Source: Choricystis sp. odSpoLacu1 (lineage: Eukaryota > Chlorophyta > Trebouxiophyceae). From it: DNA of 64,000 nucleotides. The position numbers and the translations under genes are program-made. A model generated the notes under the pieces. That model made no database searches. It saw only the letters and a list, made by a program, of their open reading frames with translations, and had not been told where the DNA came from. Numbering within the stretch: position 1 is the first letter of the stretch; each line of letters opens with the position of its first letter. Below, in pieces: positions 57,801 through 64,000 of this stretch. The stretch lies in contig OY253656.1 in NCBI GenBank assembly GCA_958009055.1, positions 1 through 64,000 on the forward strand, in the 5' to 3' direction.

Positions 57801-60800
57801 TCTTCTCCTCCTCCTCCACTTTCCCTTCCTCCTCCTCCTCCGTCACGCCCGCCACGCTCTTGATGGCGGCCTGGAAGGATGCCACCCACTCGCCCGCCGC
57901 GTCCGCGTCGGCGTCCATGGGGGGCCCAGCCAGCAGCGTGCGCGCGGGCGCGTCAACGGGCGGTGCGACGGCGACGGGCGCGCCGTCGTCGACGCCCCCG
58001 CTCACGCCGCCACCACGTTTGCGGTACAGAAAAAAGGCGGCCGAATCCAGCTCGTCGCGGTGCAGGCACACTTTGACGAAGCCGGTAGCCGCCAGCTCGG
58101 CTTGCCACCGCTCCACGGACGCCCACAGCGCCCACTCGCGCTCATCGCTCGCCGTCCACGCGGCCGCGTCGGTGCCCCAAATCATGGTGGGCAGCACACA
58201 CGTCTGCTCAAAGAAGCACAGGAATCCTCCCTCGCGCAGGGCGCCGCCCACATGGGTCAGCACGTCGGCCAGGCAGCGCCCCGTGTGCAGGGCGTTGGTG
58301 GCCAGCACAACATCGAAGGGGCCGCCGAGCGAGGGCGGCGCGGGCGCGTTGACGTCCCACGTCGCAAACCCAAACTTGGGGTCGCCCCCGCCCACCGCGT
58401 CCACCAGGGCGGGGCCAAAGGCGGGGGTGACGTCGGTGGCGATGTAGCGCAGCAGGTCGGCGGCCGCGTCCGAGTCGAGGGCGGGGAAGGCGCGCTTGGT
58501 GAGGCCGCCCGTGCCGGCGCCGACTTCGGCGACCGAAAACGCGGCGGGCACATTCTGCAGAATGATCTGGCACAGCGACTCGAATACAGCAGGCGCAAAC
58601 GAGGAGCACCCCGGGTCGCGGTCGTACATGTGTTCATGCTCCGGGTGGGAGACGATGCGCTGCATCGGGTTGGAAAACGGGTCCTCGGGAGGCAGCGCGT
58701 CGACTTTGTTCGCGTCGAGCGGGGGCGGCACAGCCACCAGGTCGCGCGACAGGCGGGCCAGGTGGTGGGTGGGGGCGTTCCAGAAAGCGTCTGCTTCCGC
58801 GTCCGTCCAGTCGGGTTCAGGGATGGCGCCCCCGTCGCGCCCCGCGGCCACCGTGGCGGCCGCGATCTCGCGCACCGCGGCCAGGTGCCGCGGCAGCGGA
58901 GTCTGCGTGTCCGCCGCCCACCGATCGATGCGGGCCACCAGGCGGGCGGGCATGGCCCCCAGCATCATGCGCATGTAGGTGGCGCGGTCGGTGTCGTCGT
59001 CCACGGTGTCGCCGTAAGGGGTGAAGGTCAGAGCGGAGCGCGAGGTGACGTGCGACGTCGCGGCCGCACGGCGCGGGGCGGGCACCAGGTCCAGGCCTTC
59101 GACGGTCGCCCAGGGGGAGGCCACGCGCCTTAGCACTGTGTCCACGGTCAGCGGCACGGCGGTGACGGTGGGATCACCCGCCGGCACCGACACGACGACG
59201 CTGCGCAGGCCGACGGGCAGGCGCAGCGACGCGTCGAGCCCCGACGCGGCGCCCAGGGCTTGCATCATGTTGTCCAGCGCCACGATCCAGCATCCCGTCC
59301 ACGCCAGCTGGGCGTCCTTGCCGTTGGCGGAGGCGCGCAGCACGGCGCGGAAGGCGGGGCCGTACTGAATGCCGGCGCGTCCATACGCGCGGTAAAACGC
59401 GGGGCGGTCGATCGTGGCGTCGGGCGGGTGGGGCCAGTCGGCCACGCCCCATGTGGGGTCGATGGCGCCCTTGTCGTCGTCCACGGTGGGAGGGGGAGGG
59501 ATGGCAGCGTCGGCGGGGGAGGGGGCGGCATCGGTTTCCGGCTTGGCGTCGGACTTGGCAGTCGCAGGCTCGGCTTTAACCTCTGCCTCCGCCGCCTCCT
59601 GCACATCCCCGCCAGCGGGCACAGCCTTGATCAAGTCGTCCCCGCGCGGCGACTCTGGCGGCGGCGCGGCGGCGGCTTTGGTCTTGGCGGCGACGCTGTC
59701 GGCGCCCGCGGGCGCGACCACTGCCGCGCCGCCATCCACCGCCAGCGCCTTCACCGTGCCGCTGGCAACAAGGTCGCCCCCGTTGGTCACAAAGAAGCCG
59801 CCCCCGGGCGCCAGCGTGACGGAGAGCCGCGCCTTTTGGCCAGCCTCTGTGGCGACGGCCTGGTGGATGCGCACATCAGCAAACTCGACCGGCAGGGACG
59901 CCGGCTCCACCCCCCGCGCCGCGGCCAGCGCTTCCCACGCGGTCACCAGGTAGGAGGTGGCGGGCAGGATGATGCGGCCGTCGATGACGTGGTCCGCCAG
60001 GTGGCGGGAGGACGGAGAGGCGAGGTCGAAGATTTTGTCAAACCCTGCGCCCGGGGCAGCGGCGCCACCAACAGCAACGCTCGCGCCCTCATACTCGGTG
60101 GAGTGATTCCAGGACACCAGGGCCGCCCGCACATCGCGCGGCAGGGGCGTGGTGGCTGGTGCGGTCGCCGCCGGCCACGGCACGTCGGCGCCCTTGCGCC
60201 ACGCAGACGCGACAGCGTCACGGAGAGACTCGACCGCGGGGTCGCCCTTCTTCATGGTGGCGACGTAGACCAGGGTCGCGTTGCACTGGCGCAGCGGGGA
60301 GCGGAGGAGAGCGTGGGGGCCGACCTCGAGGAGGAGCGCGCCATCGGGGACGGCCGCGACGGCAGCTGTGAACAGCACAGGGCGCGTGTAAGACGCGGCG
60401 TGGTAGGCAGCGTCGGCCAGGGGGGGGGCGGCCTCGTCGCCCGGCGCAAACGCGGTGGAGATCCAGGACGAGGGGCGGGGGCGGGGGGAGGGAAGGACCT
60501 CGGCGACCCGCTTTTCGAGCGCGGCCGCGACCGACGCGAGCGCGGGGGAGTGGTAGGCCACGCCGTACGTGTTGAGCTCGCGCGCAAACACGCCGTCCGC
60601 GGACAGTGCGGTGACGGCGGCGCGCACAGCGTCCGCGGGGCCAGACAGGGTGACGGAGGAGGGCGAGTTGTCGCACCCGATGACGACGCCTGTGCACGCG
60701 TCGCCGCCCGCCTCCAAAAACGCGGTGGCCTTGGCAGCGCCCAGCCCGACCGCCGCCATGAGCCCCGCGCCCGCCAGGCCGCCGTCCACGGCGGCACAGC

Positions 60801-62854
60801 CGCGCAGCCAGCCAATGATGGCGGTGGCTTCCCGCGACTGGCAGCCGGCGGCATAGCTGGCCGCGATCTCGCCAGCCGAGTGGCCAAACATGCCCGCCGG
60901 CTCGATGCCCCACTCCTCGCGCAGCGCGTCCACGAGGCCGACCTGGACGGCGACCAGGCCTGCCGTGGCGAGCGCGGGAGTCGACCACCCGTCCTCCGCC
61001 TCAAACTCGGCCAGCAGGTCGACATCAAAGGGAGTGAGCGCGGCGGCACACGCTTTGACCGCCGCGTTAAACGTCGGCGACGCGACCATCAAATCCTTGG
61101 CCATGCCCGCCCACTGGGACCCGATGCCCGAGAACACAAACCAAATCGGGGGCGGTGCCGACACGCGGGCCGCCTCCCAGCGGGGCACCCCGTTGGCGAT
61201 GGACCCGCGGAAGGGGAGGCGCGTCGGGTCAGCCGCCGCGGCGCGCGCGATCCGAGTGAGAGCCGGCAACAGCTCCTCAACCTGGGCCGACCGCGCCGCC
61301 AGCGTGTCCAGCAGGTGTTGCACGCCTTCCGCGGTGCGGGCGGCCACGGGGACAATGACGTCGAGCGGGGCGGCGGGTGGGGATGGGGCGGGCGCGTCGG
61401 CGTCGGCGGCCACCGCCCCTGCTTGCACCGCTGGCAACGCCCTCGGCGGCGGCAGCGGGGGCGGCAGCACGCGCCCATCCATCACCACGTGCACGTTGGA
61501 CCCGCCAAATCCAAAGGACGAGATGGCGGCCACGCCGCCGGTCCACGCACGCGGCGCGCCAGAGACAACAGACAGCGTGCCATTCACCAGCGACGCACAG
61601 TTGGGGTTGGGCGCCCCAAAGTGCAGGTTGGGGGGCAGGGCGCCATGCTCGTACGCCAGACACAGCTTGATGATGCCGGCCAGGCCGGAGCACCCTTCGC
61701 AGTGGCCCATGTTGGATTTGACTGAACCGATCAAAAGCGGCGCGGTCGGCGCGCGCCCCGCGCCGCTCCCATACAGCGCGTCAATGGCAGCCAGCTCTTG
61801 CGCGTCCCCCACCACGGTGCCCGTGCCGTGAGCTTCCACGTAGGCGACGTCAGAGCGGTCGACACCCGCGGCGGCGCACACGGCGGCGCCCAGCGCGCGC
61901 TGCGCGTCGCCGCTCGGAAACGTGATGCCTTGCTCGGTGTGGCCGTCATTGTTGGTGCCCGCCGCCAGGATGCGGGCGTAGGGGGGGCGAGGCGCGAGCC
62001 AGGGGGTGGTGAGCGCCACGTCGGAGCGGCGCAGGATGATGGCGGCGATGCCTTCCGCGCGGGCGTAACCATTTGCAGACGCGTCGAACGATTTGCACGC
62101 GCCGTCCGGCGACAGCATCTTCAACCGTTGGAACGCCACCGTGGCGGCCGGCCTAAGAATGGCGGACGCGCCCCCCACCAGCGCGTAGTCGATGCGGCCG
62201 CGTTGGAGGTCGACAATGGCGTCGTGGAGGGCCATGAAGGCAGAGGAGCAGGCGGTGTCCACCGCCTTACTCGGCCCCCTAAATCCGTACACAAACGACA
62301 GCCGGTTGGCAAACATGGACATGACGCACCCCGTCTGTTCATAGCCCGTGATGTCGGGCACGGAGAAGAGCCACTGGGAGTGGAGTTCGGAGCCGCACGC
62401 GCCGACATACACGCCGACGCGGTCCGACCCGCGCAGCGCGCGCGGGTCGATCCCCGCATCCGTCCACGCTTCGTGAGACACTTCCAGCAGTTTGCGGAGT
62501 TGGGGGTCCATGCGGACGGCTTGTTTGCCGTGCACCGCGAAGAAGGGGGCGTCAAAGGAAAACAGGTCGGGCACCTTGCCGAAGCGGGGGGGGGTGTCGT
62601 GCAGCCCCGGGGGCCAGCGGGCGGGGGAGGAGGTCACCATGTCGACGCCGGTGATCAGATTGTGCCAAAACTCGGCGGGCGAGTTGGACTCGGGGAAGCT
62701 GGGTGTTGGGAAAGGGGTGGGAGGGAGGTCAGGCGAAAATGGCGCGTCGGGGAGACAGGGTCGTGTGATGGCGGCATTTCGACTTCACTCACAGACAAGA
62801 CAGGCCCATGATGTCCACCGCCACACCGGCCGTGGGCGTGCCGTCGTCGTTCAT
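52741..62854 (-). CDS. Highly reducing type I polyketide synthase with a C-terminal Pls-like membrane/hexapeptide module
   Basis: Exon 1 62793-62854 (MNDDGTPTAGVAVDIMGLSC) joins 62698 (LFPESNSPAEFWHNLITGVD). The rest is one exon, 3,339 residues in all. Order: KS (catalytic Cys in VDTACSSAF, about 171; His in VEAHGTGTVVGD and VKSNMGHCEG), AT (GHSAGEIAASYAAG, about 627), DH (HLADHVIDGRIILPATSYL, about 920, with a long acidic insert before its second half), cMT (VAEVGAGTGGLTKRAF, about 1410), ER (NFKDVMLAYSKL; HSATGAVGMAASRIA), KR (YIVTGGLGGFGLALT; FVMFSSVAA; QANYCYANGC) and ACP (MGIDSMQAVEVRS, Ser about 2448). All catalytic residues seen are intact. There is no thioesterase. Residues about 2620-3339 contain several hydrophobic segments and three LbH-like stretches (LRALGARVGAGAHVAS, LRVLGARVGRGSAAAF, LRALGARIGARATLAS). 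The product is unknown but should be methyl-branched and reduced. Confidence 0.92.
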
Positions 62855-64000
62855 GGTGGGCTGGGCGAGGGGCGGGGACGAGGGAGGGAAGGCTGTGGGA
62901 GGGGAGGGCAAAGGGTGAGTCAGAGTCGGCATTGGGGTGGCCGCGCTGCCCGGGGACTCACACTCGCCCAATCCCGGCGCTCCGAGGGCGTGGACTGAAG
63001 GAAATGGTTGCCTCGCGACCTCCTGGTGGGCGCCAACAGGGCGGGCGCGGCGGCACGCCGGCGCACGCGCGGCTTCCCGCCAATAGCCACGCACCTCAGG
63101 ACCGCGCGATGCGGAGGGGCAGAGAGCTGGCCCGCCCTTGTGCGTGTGTTTCGCTGGGGCCCAGAGGGTGAGGCCCCGCCCACAGAGTACGCTGGGCGCG
63201 GAGAGGGAGGGGAGCGCGGTGGAGTGCCGCGGCAGAAGAGAGAGAGCGAGAGGCTCAGAGGGGAGTGTCACTGCGACGACGCGGTTTTCAACTCGCTCGC
63301 TCGCGCCCGAGAAGGGACACACAACAACCGCCTGCCCTCACACACTCTCTCTGCCACCCACCACGCCACCCTCCGCCGCCGGCTGCGCCCTCCCCACCTT
63401 CCGCGCCTCAGGCACAGCCACGCCGCGCACCCTGTCGCGGGCGGGGTCGCTGTCCCCCTCGACGCGCGCGTCTGCAGACGCGTCTGCACGCGTCTGCGAC
63501 AAGGTGCCGCCGACGCGCCTTACGGAGTGCTCCCGCTGACGCGTTCACTCGGGTCATCGTTGCCGCCACCGCCCGGGCCCCGGTCGGTGCGCACGAGAAG
63601 CGTGATGTGCCTCCACGGCTGCCCCGCTTGAGTTTCCCCCTTCGATTCCGATCCATGCCCTTGGCGCCGCTCGCGCGGCCGCCCGGCCTTAAAGGCCGGG
63701 CGGCTTGCGACACACTTGCCGCGGCTTTTCCCCGCAACGGCCCCCCTATCCTGCGTCTTTGGTCGCCGACTCCCTCCTGGGCTCGCCGACTTGTGTGTGG
63801 GAGGAGTGTGGGCTGGGGACCCCGTCCGGTGAACCACCGCGCACACGCCGTGTGCGATACCCTCGAACAAACCCACGCCGACACCACCGCGTGAGAAGGA
63901 GTCGATGATACGGACGGCGGGAGCGTGACGAAGCTTTCCGATCCAGGGCGCTTTCCTTACGGGAAGGTTGGGGGCCTAGGACAAGGGAACCTTCGTGATG
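62855..64000. other. Right-end region without a supported gene
   Basis: About 1.1 kb upstream of the PKS start. The left part is its promoter. No exon with domain-like sequence was found on either strand. Notable items are a 27-nt near-perfect inverted repeat (63678-63704), a short tandem of GACGCGTCTGCA units (63466-63500) and a non-repetitive, less C-rich segment from 63850 to the end. I considered rRNA spacer for that segment but could not support it. Confidence 0.4.
63678..63704. repeat. 27-nt inverted repeat
   Basis: GCCGCCCGGCCTT is followed by one A and then its exact reverse complement, giving a 13-bp perfect stem with a single-base centre. It lies about 820 bases upstream of the PKS start codon. 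It could form a cruciform or a very stable hairpin; a role as a binding site is possible but unsupported. Confidence 0.8.

Noticed and set aside
57103..61725. Long plus-strand open frames (676 and 821 codons) across the PKS
   Set aside because: High-GC antisense shadows of the PKS. Their translations are His/Gly/Arg-rich without domains, while the minus-strand frame carries every catalytic motif.
63850..64000. rDNA spacer or rRNA at the right edge
   Set aside because: The texture differs from the neighbouring genes, but no conserved 5S, 5.8S, 18S or 28S segment can be recognised.

Overview
This is the left end of a chromosome from a very GC-rich, intron-bearing eukaryote. Positions 1 to about 345 are a telomere: CCCTAA units (TTAGGG on the G strand) that grade inward into a CCCCTA (TAGGGG) variant array. 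Spliceosomal introns are short and use GT(G/A)AG donors and (C)AG acceptors. Several genes fit a plastid-bearing protist: UDP-sulfoquinovose synthase with an N-terminal presequence, a long RelA/SpoT homologue with a presequence, riboflavin synthase with a presequence, and a small beta-barrel resembling the plastid outer-envelope pore OEP24. TTAGGG telomeres argue against a typical green alga (usually TTTAGGG). A haptophyte, stramenopile or similar alga is my best guess, but no single gene proves it.

Layout. 0-12 kb, subtelomeric: mostly unrecognised genes, namely a repeat-bearing 527-aa protein, a divergent pair of small B3-like proteins, a broken F-box/LRR/TPR gene, an unknown 596-aa protein, a partial alpha/beta hydrolase and an unknown multi-exon gene with a frame jump. 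12-32 kb, housekeeping: SQD1, a Sec16-motif/coiled-coil protein, centrin, ribokinase, a RecQ helicase, an alpha/beta hydrolase, an intron-containing tRNA-Arg(ACG), a COMT-like O-methyltransferase, riboflavin synthase and a PWI-like/RRM protein. 32-46 kb: a DUF3605 protein, then a minus-strand block of DNA polymerase theta (helicase half plus polymerase half), a two-RRM protein and the RelA/SpoT homologue. 46-52.5 kb: an alpha/beta hydrolase, the OEP24-like porin and an SLC17/PHT4-type transporter. 52.7-62.9 kb: one minus-strand gene of about 3,339 codons. The last 1.1 kb has no gene I can support.

The most interesting object is that last gene. It reads as a complete highly reducing type I polyketide synthase (KS-AT-DH-cMT-ER-KR-ACP). 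No thioesterase follows the carrier domain. Instead there is a membrane module of about 720 residues with three hexapeptide (left-handed beta-helix-like) segments, resembling the C-terminal module of epsilon-poly-lysine-synthetase-like NRPSs. I infer a membrane-tethered polyketide/fatty-acyl synthase that hands its product directly to a built-in transferase.

A second theme is apparent single-base frameshifts inside otherwise well-conserved genes (RecQ Walker A, POLQ at three points, the RelA/SpoT homologue, the SLC17-like transporter, the TPR gene and the unknown gene at 11.0 kb). Several lie in homopolymers, so assembly indels are the simplest reading, but real gene decay is not excluded. 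Exon coordinates were derived by hand from splice-site and phase consistency.
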